A stretch of 64,000 nucleotides of DNA from the NCBI RefSeq assembly GCF_029690045.1, contig NZ_CP121464.1, positions 4,898,001 through 4,962,000 on the forward strand, in the 5' to 3' direction. The translations under genes and the position numbers were made by a program. Shown here piece by piece: positions 27,936 to 37,972 of this stretch (positions within the stretch are counted from its first letter, which is position 1; every line of letters begins with the position of its first letter). Source of the DNA: Janthinobacterium rivuli (lineage in GTDB: Bacteria; Pseudomonadota; Gammaproteobacteria; Burkholderiales; Burkholderiaceae_D). The notes beneath the pieces were generated by a model that saw only the letters and a list, made by a program, of their open reading frames with translations, did no database searches and was not told the DNA's origin.

Positions 27936-28550
27936 CTATTCGTTCAGCAGCAGCGCCGTCAGGACGATGCGGAAACCGGCGATCAGGGGTTCGACCTTCA
28001 TGTCGGGATTGTGCACCGCCCGCACGGGCAAGCCCTGGTACATGGCGATCATGGTGTTGAGCCGCCCTTCCAGCATCTCTTCGTCCGCCGGCAAGCCGCG
28101 CTTGATGCGCGCATCCCGTATGATGGAGAGAAACAGCTTGCGCGAGCGCACGTCCGCGCAATGCAGCATTTCAGCAATCACGGGATTGCGCGATGCTTCG
28201 GCAAAAATCTCCAGCGGCATCACCCACGTTTTCGGGTCCAGGCTTTCCAGCACATGCTCGCCAGCATTGTCGATCACGGCCTGCAGCGGATCTTCGCGCT
28301 GCGCCAGATCCTGCATCAGGTTGGTAACACGCTCCATATTCTTCAGGACGAAGGCGGCGATGATCGCATCCTTGCTGTCAAAATAATTATAGATGTGGCC
28401 CGCGCTCATGCCGGCCGCCTTCGAGATCTCGGCCATGCTGGCGCCGTGGAAGCCGCGGCGGCTGAAACAGCTTTCGGCCGCATCGAGCACCTGCTTGCGC
28501 CGCGTGTTGGCGCGCTCGGGATCCGGATGCTTCTTTTCAACTTGGTTCAT
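27936..28550 (-). CDS. TetR/AcrR-family transcriptional regulator
   Basis: 204 aa from ATG 28550; an upstream in-frame extension to 28595 is low-quality. The N-terminal helix-turn-helix spans residues 20-62: TRRKQVLDAAESCFSRRGFH, then MAEISKAAGMSAGHIYNYF. The remaining about 140 residues form the ligand-binding domain. It lies directly downstream of the AcrAB-TolC-like operon on the same strand, so it is the natural candidate for the repressor of that operon. A 7+7 inverted repeat in the operon promoter (34532-34549) would suit it. The same-strand position, unlike the usual divergent acrR layout, leaves room for read-through control. Confidence 0.9.
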   Translation of the reverse strand: MNQVEKKHPDPERANTRRKQVLDAAESCFSRRGFHGASMAEISKAAGMSAGHIYNYFDSKDAIIAAFVLKNMERVTNLMQDLAQREDPLQAVIDNAGEHVLESLDPKTWVMPLEIFAEASRNPVIAEMLHCADVRSRKLFLSIIRDARIKRGLPADEEMLEGRLNTMIAMYQGLPVRAVHNPDMKVEPLIAGFRIVLTALLLNE

Positions 28551-28565
28551 GATTTTCCAGTAGCG

Positions 28566-28603
28566 CGCCGGCCCTGCCCCTGCGGACAAGGGCAAGGCCG
28601 GCG
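28566..28603 (-). terminator. Nested hairpin between efflux operon and TetR gene
   Basis: CGCCGGCC and GGCCGGCG form the outer stem, TGCCC and GGGCA an inner stem. It begins 15 bases after the outer-membrane factor stop. No T-run, so it may be a weak terminator allowing read-through into the regulator. Confidence 0.5.
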
Positions 28604-28618
28604 TCGGCGTCCCCGTGA

Positions 28619-30067
28619 TTATTGGGCGCCGCCAGCCGCCGCGACGGCTGTCTGCTCAGGCTGCCAACCGCCGCCCAGTACCTTGTACAAGGTCACCAGG
28701 TTGGTCGATTTGGCCAGGCGCGCCGTGATCAGGCTTTGCTGCGCCGTGTACAGCGCGCGCTGGGCCACCAGGGCGTTCAGGTAGGACTCGGCGCCCTGCT
28801 TGTAACGCGCGTCGTGGATGGTGTAGCTCTTCGTCGACGCCTCGACCAGCGAAACCTGCGACTGCAGGCGCTCGTCGATGGTGCCGCGCTGGGCCAGCGC
28901 ATCGGACACTTCACGGAAGGCGATCTGGATCGCCTTTTCGTATTGCGCCACGGAGATTTCACGCTGCACCTTGGCGATATCGAGGTTGGCGCGGTTCACG
29001 CCGCCATCGAAGATCGGCAAGCTGATCTGTGGCAAGAAACTCCACGTGCCGCTGCCCGCCTTGAACAGGCCGGACAGATTGTCGCTGACCGAACCCGCCG
29101 TCGCCGTCAGCGAAATGCGCGGGAAGAAGGCCGCGCGCGCCGCGCCGATGTTGGCATTGGCCGCGCGCAAGGTGCGCTCGGCCGCCAGCACGTCGGGACG
29201 GCGTTGCAGCACGTCCGACGGTACGCCGGACGGAATGTCCGCCAGCGCCGTCACGGCGCCGAACTCGGCTGGCGGCAGCAGGTCGGCCGGCACAGGGCCG
29301 CCCACCAGCAGGACCAGCGCGTTCTGGTCGAGCGCAACCTGGCTCGTGTAGACGGCCACGTCGGAACGGGCCGACTCGACGCTGGTCTGGGCATCGTACT
29401 TATCCAGGCCGGAAGTCGCACCGGCACTGAAGCGGCGCACGGCCAGGTCATACGACGACTGCTGGCTCTTCAAGGTATCTTGCGCCACGCGCAGGCGCTG
29501 CTGGTCAGCCACCAGGTTCAGATAGGTGCTGGCCACTTCGGCCACCAGGCTGATCTGCTGTGCACGGCGCGCTTCTTCCGTGCCCAGGTATTGCTCCAGC
29601 GCGCTGTCGGACAGGCTGCGCACGCGGCCGAAGAAGTCCAGCTCGTAGGCCGACACGCCCAGGTTCGCCGTGTACTGGCGATTGATGGACGCTTCGCCCG
29701 TGGCGCTCTGGTTTTTCGAGATGCGCGTGGCCGACTGGCCACCGGACGCCGACAGGGTCGGGATCAGCGCGGCGCGTTCGATGCCGTAGGTGGCGCGCGC
29801 CTTCTCGATGTTCAGGATCGAGACGCGCAGGTCGCGGTTGTTGGCCAGCGCCAGTTCCAGTACCTGGCGCAAACGCGCATCGGCAAAGAACTCGCGCCAG
29901 GCGATGTCCGCCACCGGCTTGGCGTCGGCGGCGGCCGTGTCGGCCTTGTAGGAAGGACCGGTCGGCCACGCCGTGGGCGCCGGCGCAGCCGGACGCTCGT
30001 ACGTGGGAGCCAGGCTGCAACCGGCCAGCAAGGCCAGTGCCGCCATGGAGAGTAGCGTTTTTTTCAT
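28619..30067 (-). CDS. RND efflux outer-membrane factor lipoprotein (OprM/TolC-like)
   Basis: 482 aa from ATG 30067, one base after the permease stop; an in-frame ATG at 30079 overlaps the permease. The lipobox ALLAGC gives Cys17, followed by [12 protein letters not shown] repeats: [20 protein letters not shown] with [20 protein letters not shown], and [20 protein letters not shown] with [27 protein letters not shown] and the C-terminal [13 protein letters not shown] are typical of OprM homologues. It provides the outer-membrane tunnel of the AcrAB-like pump. Confidence 0.93.
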   Translation of the reverse strand: MKKTLLSMAALALLAGCSLAPTYERPAAPAPTAWPTGPSYKADTAAADAKPVADIAWREFFADARLRQVLELALANNRDLRVSILNIEKARATYGIERAALIPTLSASGGQSATRISKNQSATGEASINRQYTANLGVSAYELDFFGRVRSLSDSALEQYLGTEEARRAQQISLVAEVASTYLNLVADQQRLRVAQDTLKSQQSSYDLAVRRFSAGATSGLDKYDAQTSVESARSDVAVYTSQVALDQNALVLLVGGPVPADLLPPAEFGAVTALADIPSGVPSDVLQRRPDVLAAERTLRAANANIGAARAAFFPRISLTATAGSVSDNLSGLFKAGSGTWSFLPQISLPIFDGGVNRANLDIAKVQREISVAQYEKAIQIAFREVSDALAQRGTIDERLQSQVSLVEASTKSYTIHDARYKQGAESYLNALVAQRALYTAQQSLITARLAKSTNLVTLYKVLGGGWQPEQTAVAAAGGAQ

Positions 30068-30068
30068 A

Positions 30069-33000
30069 TTAATGCGCATCCTTAGAAAGCGTGACGGCTG
30101 GCGAACCAGGCGTCGCCGGCGTGGCGGGCGCGTCCGGCTTCGAGAAGAAGCCGCGCACCAGCACGAAGAACACCGGCACGAAGAAGATACCGAGGAACGT
30201 GGCCGTCAACATGCCGCCCAGCACGCCGATACCGATGGCGTTCTGGCTGCCGGAACCGGCGCCGCTGGAAATGGCCAGTGGCAACACGCCCAGACCGAAG
30301 GCAATCGAGGTCATCAGAATCGGACGCAGACGCAGACGCACCGCATGCAAGGTCGCGTCCAGCAGCGACATGCCCGATTCCTGCATTTCCTTGGCAAACT
30401 CAACGATCAGAATCGCATTCTTCGCCGACAGGCCCACCACCGTGAGCAAGCCCACCTGGAAGTACACGTCGTTCGACAGGCCGAAGAACCAGGTGCCCAG
30501 CACGGCGCCGATCACGCCCAGCGGTACCACCAGCAGCACGGAGAACGGAATCGACCAGCTTTCATACAGCGCGGCCAGGCACAGGAACACGATCAGCAGC
30601 GACAGCGCATACAGCTGCGGCGTCTGCGAACCGGATTCGCGCTCTTCCAGCGACACGCCGGTCCAGCTGAAGCCGATGCCAGGCGGCAGCTTGGCGACCA
30701 TTTCTTCCATCGCATTCATGGCGGCGCCCGTGCTCTGGCCCGGCGCCGGCGTACCCAGGATCTCTACCGACGGCAAGCCGTTGTAGCGTTCCAGGCGTGG
30801 CGAGGCGTAAATCCACTTGCCGGTGGCGAAGGCCGAGAACGGCACCATCTGGCCAGCGGTATTGCGCACGAACCACTTGTTCAAATCTTCCGGCAGCATG
30901 CGCGAACTGGCGTCGCCCTGGATGAACACTTTCTTCACGCGGCCACGGTCGAGGAAGTCGTTCACATACGAACTACCCCAGCCGACGCTCAGCACGCGGT
31001 TGATTTCCGAGATCTGCAAGCCCAGCGCGGTAGCTTTTTGCTGGTCGATGTCGATCTTGTACTGCGGCGTATCTTCCTGGCCGTTCGGGCGTACGCCGAC
31101 CATGGCCGGATTCTGCGACGCCATGCCCAGCAACTGGTTACGCGCCGCCATCAGGGCGTCATGGCCGACACCGCCGATATCCTGCAGCTGCATGTCGAAA
31201 CCGGTGGCGTTACCCAGTTCCAGCACGGCAGGCGGTGCAAACGTAAACACCATCGCATCCTTGATCTGCAACAACTTGCCCATGGCGCGACCGGCCACGG
31301 CCGGCGCTTTTTGCGCCACATCCTTGCGCAGCGACCAGTCTTTCAGGCGCACGAAGGCGATACCCGTATTCTGGCCGTTACCGCCGAAGCTGAAACCTGC
31401 CACGGCAAACACGGAAGCGACGTTGTCTTTCTCGCTGTTCATGAAGTGGTCTTCGACCTGTTCGATCACTTTCAGGGTGCGCTCTTGCGTGGCGCCCGTC
31501 GGCAATTGAATCTGCGTAAACAGGATGCCCTGGTCTTCTTCCGGCAGGAAGGAGGTCGGCAGGCGCATGAAGACGAACACCAGGCCGGCCAGCAACAGCA
31601 CGTACAACAGCATCGAACGGGCGCGGTGGCGGATCATGCTGCCGACCAGGCCCTGGTATTTGTTGCTGCTGCTGTCGAAGCTGCGGTTGAACCAGCCGAA
31701 GAAACCCTTATTGGTCGCGTGATGGCCTTTTTCGACCGGTTTGAGCAAGGTGGCGCACAGGGCTGGCGTAAACACCAGCGCGACGATGACGGACAACACC
31801 ATTGACGAGACAATCGTGATCGAGAACTGGCGGTAAATCACGCCCGTCGAACCGCCGAAGAAGGCCATCGGCACGAACACGGCCGACAGCACCATGGCGA
31901 TACCGACCAGCGCGCCCGTGATCTGCGTCATGGACTTGCGCGTCGCTTCCAGCGGCGACAAGCCCTCTTCGCTCATCACGCGCTCGACGTTTTCCACCAC
32001 CACGATCGCATCATCGACCAGCAAGCCGATGGCCAGCACCATGGCGAACATGGTGAGCGTATTGATCGAATAGCCGAACGCGTTCAGGATGCCGAAGGTA
32101 CCGAGCAGCACGACCGGCACGGCCATGGTCGGGATCAGGGTGGCGCGGAAGTTCTGCAGGAACAGATACATCACCAGGAACACCAGGATGACGGCTTCGA
32201 CCAGGGTCTTGACCACTTCTTCGATGGACAGTTTCACGAACGGGGTCGTGTCGAACGCCACCTGGTAGCTCATGCCTTCAGGGAATTGCTTGCTCAGGTT
32301 GCCCAGCATGGCTTTCGCCGCGTTGGCCGTATCGAGCGCGTTGGCGCCCGTCGCCAGCTTGATCGCCACGCCGGTTGCCGCATGGCCGTTGTAGCGGGCC
32401 ACGGTGTTGTAGTTCTCGCGGCCCAGTTCCATGCTGGCCACATCCTTCAGGTGCACCATGGCGCCGTCGGTCGTGGTTTTCAGCAAGATGGCGCCGAACT
32501 GTTCTACCGTTTGCAAGCGGCTTTGCGCCGACACGGTGGCGTTCAGCTGCTGGCCCTTGATGGACGGCGTGCCGCCCAGTTCACCGGCCGACACTTCCGC
32601 ATTCTGCGCCTGCACGGCCGTGATCACGTCCGCCGGGGTCAGGTTGAAACTTTGCAGCTTGGCCGGATTGAGCCAGATGCGCATGGCGTACTGCGAACCG
32701 AACAGGGTCACGTCACCCACGCCCGGCACGCGGCTGAGCGGATCGACGACGTTGGCGGCCACATAGTCGCTCAAGTCGGTCTGGTCCATCTTGCCGTTTT
32801 CGGAAATGAAGCCGAACACCATCAGGAAGTTCTTGGTCGCTTTCGACACGACGAGACCCTGTTGCGTGACAGCCGTCGGCAGCAGTGGCGTAGCCAGCTG
32901 CAGCTTGTTCTGTACCTGCACCTGGGCGATGTCGGGATTGGTGCCGCTGGTAAACGTCAGCGTGATGCTGATGCCGCCAGTCGCATCGCTCGACGAGGAC

Positions 33001-33233
33001 ATGTAACGCAAGCCGTCGATGCCCTTCATCTTTTGTTCGATAACCTGGGTGACGGCGTCTTCCACGGTCTTGGCGGAGGCGCCAGGGTAGGAGCCGCTGA
33101 TCGAAATCGACGGCGGGGCAATGCTCGGGTACTGCGCGATCGGCAGGCTGAGGATCGAAATCACGCCGGCAAGCATGATGACGATCGCGACCACCCAGGC
33201 AAAAATCGGGCGGTCAATGAAAAAACGGGCCAT
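30069..33233 (-). CDS. RND multidrug efflux permease, AcrB/MexB-like
   Basis: 1054 aa, close to AcrB length. It begins [20 protein letters not shown]. The proton-relay segment [18 protein letters not shown] lies near residue 406. The porter-domain motif [33 protein letters not shown] and [20 protein letters not shown] are as in HAE1 pumps. AGGAG precedes the start, 15 bases after the adaptor stop. It exports a broad range of lipophilic compounds with the adaptor and channel encoded beside it. Confidence 0.95.
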   Translation of the reverse strand: MARFFIDRPIFAWVVAIVIMLAGVISILSLPIAQYPSIAPPSISISGSYPGASAKTVEDAVTQVIEQKMKGIDGLRYMSSSSDATGGISITLTFTSGTNPDIAQVQVQNKLQLATPLLPTAVTQQGLVVSKATKNFLMVFGFISENGKMDQTDLSDYVAANVVDPLSRVPGVGDVTLFGSQYAMRIWLNPAKLQSFNLTPADVITAVQAQNAEVSAGELGGTPSIKGQQLNATVSAQSRLQTVEQFGAILLKTTTDGAMVHLKDVASMELGRENYNTVARYNGHAATGVAIKLATGANALDTANAAKAMLGNLSKQFPEGMSYQVAFDTTPFVKLSIEEVVKTLVEAVILVFLVMYLFLQNFRATLIPTMAVPVVLLGTFGILNAFGYSINTLTMFAMVLAIGLLVDDAIVVVENVERVMSEEGLSPLEATRKSMTQITGALVGIAMVLSAVFVPMAFFGGSTGVIYRQFSITIVSSMVLSVIVALVFTPALCATLLKPVEKGHHATNKGFFGWFNRSFDSSSNKYQGLVGSMIRHRARSMLLYVLLLAGLVFVFMRLPTSFLPEEDQGILFTQIQLPTGATQERTLKVIEQVEDHFMNSEKDNVASVFAVAGFSFGGNGQNTGIAFVRLKDWSLRKDVAQKAPAVAGRAMGKLLQIKDAMVFTFAPPAVLELGNATGFDMQLQDIGGVGHDALMAARNQLLGMASQNPAMVGVRPNGQEDTPQYKIDIDQQKATALGLQISEINRVLSVGWGSSYVNDFLDRGRVKKVFIQGDASSRMLPEDLNKWFVRNTAGQMVPFSAFATGKWIYASPRLERYNGLPSVEILGTPAPGQSTGAAMNAMEEMVAKLPPGIGFSWTGVSLEERESGSQTPQLYALSLLIVFLCLAALYESWSIPFSVLLVVPLGVIGAVLGTWFFGLSNDVYFQVGLLTVVGLSAKNAILIVEFAKEMQESGMSLLDATLHAVRLRLRPILMTSIAFGLGVLPLAISSGAGSGSQNAIGIGVLGGMLTATFLGIFFVPVFFVLVRGFFSKPDAPATPATPGSPAVTLSKDAH

Positions 33234-33248
33234 TAATATTCTCCTGAA

Positions 33249-34463
33249 TTAGTGGGCGCTGGCAGCCGATGCTGCGGCAGAAGCGGCAGCGGCAGGCGCA
33301 GGAGCAGCTTCAGCCTTGGCCGGCACGGCAACGGCGGGGGCGCCTGGCTTGACTTTTTGCAAGCCTTCCACGATCACGCGGTCGCCTGCGGCCAGGCCGG
33401 ACGTCACCAGCCAGTTGGTGCCGACGGTGCCGCTGGTAGTCAGCACGCGTTGCTCGACCTTGTTTTCCTTGTTCAGGATCAGGGCCGTTGCCTGGCCCTT
33501 CTGGTTGCGCGTCACGCCCACTTGCGGCACGGTGATGGCTTTTTCATCGACGCCCGTTTCCAGCTGAGCACGTACGTACATGCCTGGCAGCAATTCGCCT
33601 TTCGGGTTCGGGAACAGCGCGCGCAAGACCACGTTGCCGGTGGTCGGATCGACGCTCACGCCAGAAAACTGCAGCTTGCCCGATTCGCTGTACTTGCTGC
33701 CGTCCGGCAGGAGCAAGTCAACCTTGGCCTGGCCTTCGCCGACTTTTTTCAGCGAGCCGTCGGCCATCTGGCGCTTCAGGCGCAGCAAGTCCGTGCTCGA
33801 CTGCGTCACGTCGACGTAGATCGGATCGAGTTGCTGCACCGTGGTCAGGGCTTCCGCCTGGCCCGCCGTGACCAGCGCGCCGGCCGTCACGGTCGAGCGA
33901 CTGGTGCGGCCGCTGATCGGCGCCGTCACGGTGCTGTAGCGCAGGTTGATGTTCGCCGATTCCAGCGCCGCAGTGGCGGACTCGACGTCTGCCTTGGCTT
34001 GCTCGAACGCGGCGACGGCATCATCGTATTCCTGGCGGCTCACGCCTTCGATGGCAACCAGTTCCTTGTAGCGCGACGCTTTCGGGCCGGCCGTCAGCAA
34101 GTTGGCCTTGGCTTTCGACAGCGCGGCCTTGGCCGAATTGGCGGCCGCCTGGTACGTGGCGGAATCGATCTGATACAGGGCCGTGCCCGCTTTCACATCG
34201 CTGCCTTCGACGAACAGGCGCTTCTGGATCAAGCCACCGACTTGCGGGCGCACATCGGCGACCTGGTAGGCATTCGTACGGCCGGGCAATTCGGCGCTCA
34301 TCGGCAACGCGGCCGGATTAACAGTAAACACGACCACCTGTGGCGCTTGCTGCGCGTGAGGTGCTTCCTGTTTTTTACTGCAGCCGGCCATGATTACAGT
34401 GGCGCACAGAACGGCAATAGCGCCGCTCGTACGCGGCGACGTCAGGGAAAAGGTTGGTTGCAT
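33249..34463 (-). CDS. RND periplasmic adaptor lipoprotein, AcrA/MexA-like
   Basis: 404 aa. The lipobox IMAGC gives Cys28, followed by SKKQEAPHAQQAP. VADVRPQVGGLIQKRLFVEG and LRYSTVTAPISGRTSRSTVT form the two lipoyl halves around a hairpin with SRQEYDDAVAAFEQAKADVE. FPNPKGELLPGMYVRAQLE is the conserved beta-barrel region. The C-terminal about 30 residues are an Ala/Pro-rich low-complexity tail. First gene of the operon, preceded by an operator-like repeat about 70 bases upstream. Confidence 0.94.
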   Translation of the reverse strand: MQPTFSLTSPRTSGAIAVLCATVIMAGCSKKQEAPHAQQAPQVVVFTVNPAALPMSAELPGRTNAYQVADVRPQVGGLIQKRLFVEGSDVKAGTALYQIDSATYQAAANSAKAALSKAKANLLTAGPKASRYKELVAIEGVSRQEYDDAVAAFEQAKADVESATAALESANINLRYSTVTAPISGRTSRSTVTAGALVTAGQAEALTTVQQLDPIYVDVTQSSTDLLRLKRQMADGSLKKVGEGQAKVDLLLPDGSKYSESGKLQFSGVSVDPTTGNVVLRALFPNPKGELLPGMYVRAQLETGVDEKAITVPQVGVTRNQKGQATALILNKENKVEQRVLTTSGTVGTNWLVTSGLAAGDRVIVEGLQKVKPGAPAVAVPAKAEAAPAPAAAASAAASAASAH

Positions 34464-34531
34464 CTTGGACTTTCTGAAAAAGAAGCTGGCTAGTGTCGTT
34501 AGAAATGACTAAATTTATTAACGCAGATCAA

Positions 34532-34560
34532 AGAATGAACGATCATTCTAAAATCGTCAA
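34532..34560 (-). promoter_or_regulatory. Promoter with TetR-type operator upstream of the AcrAB-like operon
   Basis: A perfect inverted repeat AGAATGA / TCATTCT with a 4-base centre spans 34532-34549. On the minus strand TTGACG (34560-34555) is 17 bases from CATTCT (34537-34532), so the repeat fills the core promoter, where a repressor would block polymerase. It fits AcrR-like control by the TetR gene at 27936. The rest of 34464-34907 is AT-rich intergenic DNA that must also hold the divergent kaiC-like promoter; I see no gene in it. Confidence 0.6.
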
Positions 34561-34907
34561 GCATCGTTACAATTGAAACATAGTAACTATCAAGCGAATT
34601 AAATTATCAATGAAGCAATAAAATGAAGACAGCGACAGCGTCTGCACGTCAGCCAGTTCGGACAGGGAGCTGGCGGGCGGCGGCAAAACGGCAATGCGGA
34701 AAGTTGGATTGAATGAATACTGTAGCAGGGTAATGCGTTTTTTGCTGAAGCCCTGATCGCGCGCGCAACACTGCCCTGCGCCTACACGCCCGGCCACCAT
34801 AAATATTTACCAATGGTATCGAAAAGACATGCCGCGGCGGACGCGCTAGTATATTGAGCAACGCGTGACCAACACGTGACCACAGCGTGGCAAGCGGGGG
34901 CGCAACG

Positions 34908-36419
34908 ATGACAGCACAGGAGCGACATACAAGACAGCAGGATGGGGCGCGCGGCACGGAGGCGCCGCCACTGCTGTCGACCGGCGTCGCCGGCCTCGAC
35001 GCCATACTCGATGGCGGCTTGCTGGCCGAACGCCTGTACCTGGTCGAAGGCGTGCCCGGCACGGGCAAGACCACCCTGGCGCTGCAATTTCTGGCCGAAG
35101 GGGCGCGCAACGGCGTGCCGGTGCTGTATATCGCCCTGGCGGAATCCGAGATCGAGCTGCGCGGCGCGGCCCTGTCGCATGGCTGGGACCTGGCCGGCAT
35201 CGCCATCGAAGAGGTGGCGCCCAGTGACGACATCCTCGACCCCGAGCGCCAGTACACCATCTTCCACCCGTCTGAAATCGAACTGGCCTCGACCAACCAG
35301 CGCATCCTGGCCGCCATCGAAAAGCATCGCCCTGCCCGCCTCGTGCTCGATTCGCTGTCCGAACTGCAATTGCTGGCGGAAAACCCGCTGCGCTACCGGC
35401 GCCAGGTGGTGGCGTTGAAACAATACCTGGCCAGCCGGCACTGCACCACCCTGCTGATCGATGACCGTTCCGCGCTGGACGACGGCTTGCAAGTGCGTAG
35501 CGTGGCCCACTGCGTCATTTCGCTGGAGCTGCAAAACCAGGACTATGGCAATGACCGACGCCGCGTGCGGGTGGTGAAATACCGGGGCGTGCCATTTCGC
35601 AGCGGCACGCACGACTACAAGATCGCCCGTGACGGCCTGGTCGTCTATCCGCGCCTGGTGGCGGCCGACACGCGCCGCGATGGCGGCCATCAGCGCCTGT
35701 CGAGCGGCGTACCCGAACTCGACATCATGACAGGCGGCGGCCTGGAAGAAGGCATGAGCACGCTCATTTCCGGCCCGGCCGGCAGCGGCAAGTCCACCCT
35801 GGCGGCGCAATTCGTGCACGCGGCAACAACGCGCGGCGAACCGTGCGCCATGTTCCTGTTCGAGGAAGCGCGCAGCAAGCTCTTGAACCGCGCCGACAGC
35901 GTCGGCATGCGCCTGCAGGCGGCGCTCGACTCCGGCCTGCTGAGCGCACAGCAAATCGATCCGGCCGAGCTGGCCCCGGGAGAATTCGCCCAGGCCGTCG
36001 TCGACGCGGCAGAAAGGGGCGCGCGGGTCATCGTCATCGATAGCCTGAACGGCTACATGCATGCGGTGCCCGATGAACGCTTCCAGAGCACCTATCTGCA
36101 TGAACTGCTCAATTACCTGAGCCAGCGCGGCGTGGCCACCCTGCTCGTCGGGGTGCAGCAAAACATGCTGGGCACCTCGATGACGACGGCGGCCGACGCC
36201 AGCTACCTGGCCGACAGCGTCATCATGCTGCGTTATTACGAAACGGAAGGCGAGGTGCGGCAAGCCATTTCCGTGTTCAAGAAGCGCGGCAGCGCGCACG
36301 AGCGCAGCATCCGCCGCTTCGAGATCAGCCCGCAGGGCATCCGCATCGGCCCGGCCCTGGCCGGCTTTCACGGCATCCTGTCGGGCTTGCCCACCATCGG
36401 CGGCACGCCCTTCCCCTAG
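34908..36419 (+). CDS. KaiC-like double RecA-fold ATPase
   Basis: 503 aa from ATG 34908, with a GGGGG stretch about eight bases upstream; a GTG at 34887 is in frame. Domain 1 has Walker A GVPGTGKTT (48-56), the acidic ALAESEIELR region and Walker B LVLDSLSEL. Domain 2 has Walker A GPAGSGKST (289-297), LFEEARSK with the paired glutamates, and Walker B VIVIDSLNGY. This is the COG0467 group of proteobacterial KaiC homologues, not the circadian KaiC itself; no kaiA or kaiB is nearby. The histidine kinase gene starts eight bases after its stop, so the two probably form one signalling unit. Confidence 0.9.
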   Translation: MTAQERHTRQQDGARGTEAPPLLSTGVAGLDAILDGGLLAERLYLVEGVPGTGKTTLALQFLAEGARNGVPVLYIALAESEIELRGAALSHGWDLAGIAIEEVAPSDDILDPERQYTIFHPSEIELASTNQRILAAIEKHRPARLVLDSLSELQLLAENPLRYRRQVVALKQYLASRHCTTLLIDDRSALDDGLQVRSVAHCVISLELQNQDYGNDRRRVRVVKYRGVPFRSGTHDYKIARDGLVVYPRLVAADTRRDGGHQRLSSGVPELDIMTGGGLEEGMSTLISGPAGSGKSTLAAQFVHAATTRGEPCAMFLFEEARSKLLNRADSVGMRLQAALDSGLLSAQQIDPAELAPGEFAQAVVDAAERGARVIVIDSLNGYMHAVPDERFQSTYLHELLNYLSQRGVATLLVGVQQNMLGTSMTTAADASYLADSVIMLRYYETEGEVRQAISVFKKRGSAHERSIRRFEISPQGIRIGPALAGFHGILSGLPTIGGTPFP

Positions 36420-36427
36420 GAACTGCC

Positions 36428-37969
36428 ATGGAGCAGCGCATCCTGATTTACGCGCCTGGCGGCCAGGACGCCGCCCTGGCCGCCAGGGTACTCGCCGGCC
36501 AAGCCATCGCCAGCCACGCCTGCCGCTCCGCCGGCGAGCTGGCCGAGCAGCTGGCGCTGGGCGCCGGCGGCGTGCTGACGGTGGACGAGGCCTTGCACAC
36601 AGGCGCCTACGCCGTGCTCGACGCCTACGCCCGCCAGCAGCCGGACTGGTCCGACCTGCCCATCACCCTGCTGACGCACGCGGGACTCGATTCGCTGCCC
36701 TTGCAACAAGCCGTCGCCACCCTGGGCAACCTGACCCTGCTGGAACGCCCCGTGCACATACTGACACTGATCACCTCGGCCCATGCCATGCTGCGCGCGC
36801 GCCAGCGCCAGTACCAGGTGCGCGAGACGCAGCGGCGCAAAGACGAATTTCTTGCCAGCCTAGGACATGAACTGCGCAATCCGCTGGCGCCCATCAAGAC
36901 TTCGGTGGCCCTGCTCAAGCATCTGTACCCGGCATCGGAGCAGATCGGCAAAGTGAGCGGCGTGATCGAGCGCCAGGTGACACACCTGACGCGGCTGGTG
37001 GATGACTTGCTCAACGTGGCGCGCATCACCAGCGGCAAGGTACTGCTGCAGCGCGAGAATATTGAATTACAACAAGTGCTCGACCATGTGATGGAACTGT
37101 GTCAGGCCGCCGCCGACAGCCGGCACATCAGCATCACGCAGGCGTTGCCGCCGCTGCCCATCACGCTGCACGCCGACTATGCCAGGGTGGTGCAGATCTT
37201 TGCCAATCTGGTGTTGAATGCCGTGAAGTTTACGCCGGACGGCGGGCACATCCACATCACGGTGCGCCTGGCACAGGGCCTGCTGCAGGTGATGATCGAA
37301 GACAATGGCATCGGTATCGAACCGGACGCCATCGCGCGCATCTTTTCCATGTTCGAACAGGGGCGCACGGTGGAAGGCCAGATGGCCAGCGGCCTGGGTA
37401 TCGGCCTGAGCCTGGCGCGTCAATTTGCCGAAATGCATGGCGGCGGCATCGACGCCTACAGCGACGGCCCCGGCCGTGGCAGCCGCTTCATCGTCACCTT
37501 GCCGGCCAGCGCCGGCGACGCCCCGGCCGTCATGCCGCCGGCTGCCGTCCAGGAGTCCCCCACCGGCGCAAGCGAGCCCGTGCAAGTACTGGTGGTGGAC
37601 GACAACCTCGATGCGGCCGATTCCTTGCAAAGCCTGTTCCAGCTCGAAGGCTATGCCGCCAAGGTCGCGTATGGCGGCGTGCAGGCGCTGGCGGCCGTCG
37701 AGATGGCGTGGCCACAACTGGTGGTGATGGACCTGGGCATGCCGGACATGGACGGTTATGAAGCGGCGCGCCAGATACGCCAGCGTGCGCAAGGGCGCGA
37801 CGTACTGCTGATCGCCCTGACGGGCTGGGGCCAGGTTGAAGCCCGCGCTCGGACCGAGCAAGCGGGCTTCGACCACCACCTGACGAAACCGGTGGATTTC
37901 GACGCCATTGCCGCCCTGCTCCGCGCACACCTCGCGCGGCAGGCAGGGACAGCTACGCAGACGCAATAG
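36428..37969 (+). CDS. Hybrid sensor histidine kinase / response regulator
   Basis: 513 aa with no transmembrane segment. Residues 1-115 look like a degenerate receiver fold (VLTVDEAL, then DLPITLLTHAG). HisKA carries the phospho-acceptor His147 in SLGHELRNPLAPIKTS. The HATPase domain has the N box NLVLNAVKF, the G1 box EDNGIGI and the G2 box SGLGIGLSLA. The C-terminal receiver has VVDDNLDAAD and the phospho-acceptor Asp435 in VVMDLGMPDMDG. It is coupled to the KaiC-like gene. Cytosolic input through the KaiC-like partner is likely (inference). The convergent acyltransferase gene ends three bases away. Confidence 0.92.
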   Translation: MEQRILIYAPGGQDAALAARVLAGQAIASHACRSAGELAEQLALGAGGVLTVDEALHTGAYAVLDAYARQQPDWSDLPITLLTHAGLDSLPLQQAVATLGNLTLLERPVHILTLITSAHAMLRARQRQYQVRETQRRKDEFLASLGHELRNPLAPIKTSVALLKHLYPASEQIGKVSGVIERQVTHLTRLVDDLLNVARITSGKVLLQRENIELQQVLDHVMELCQAAADSRHISITQALPPLPITLHADYARVVQIFANLVLNAVKFTPDGGHIHITVRLAQGLLQVMIEDNGIGIEPDAIARIFSMFEQGRTVEGQMASGLGIGLSLARQFAEMHGGGIDAYSDGPGRGSRFIVTLPASAGDAPAVMPPAAVQESPTGASEPVQVLVVDDNLDAADSLQSLFQLEGYAAKVAYGGVQALAAVEMAWPQLVVMDLGMPDMDGYEAARQIRQRAQGRDVLLIALTGWGQVEARARTEQAGFDHHLTKPVDFDAIAALLRAHLARQAGTATQTQ

Positions 37970-37972
37970 CGC

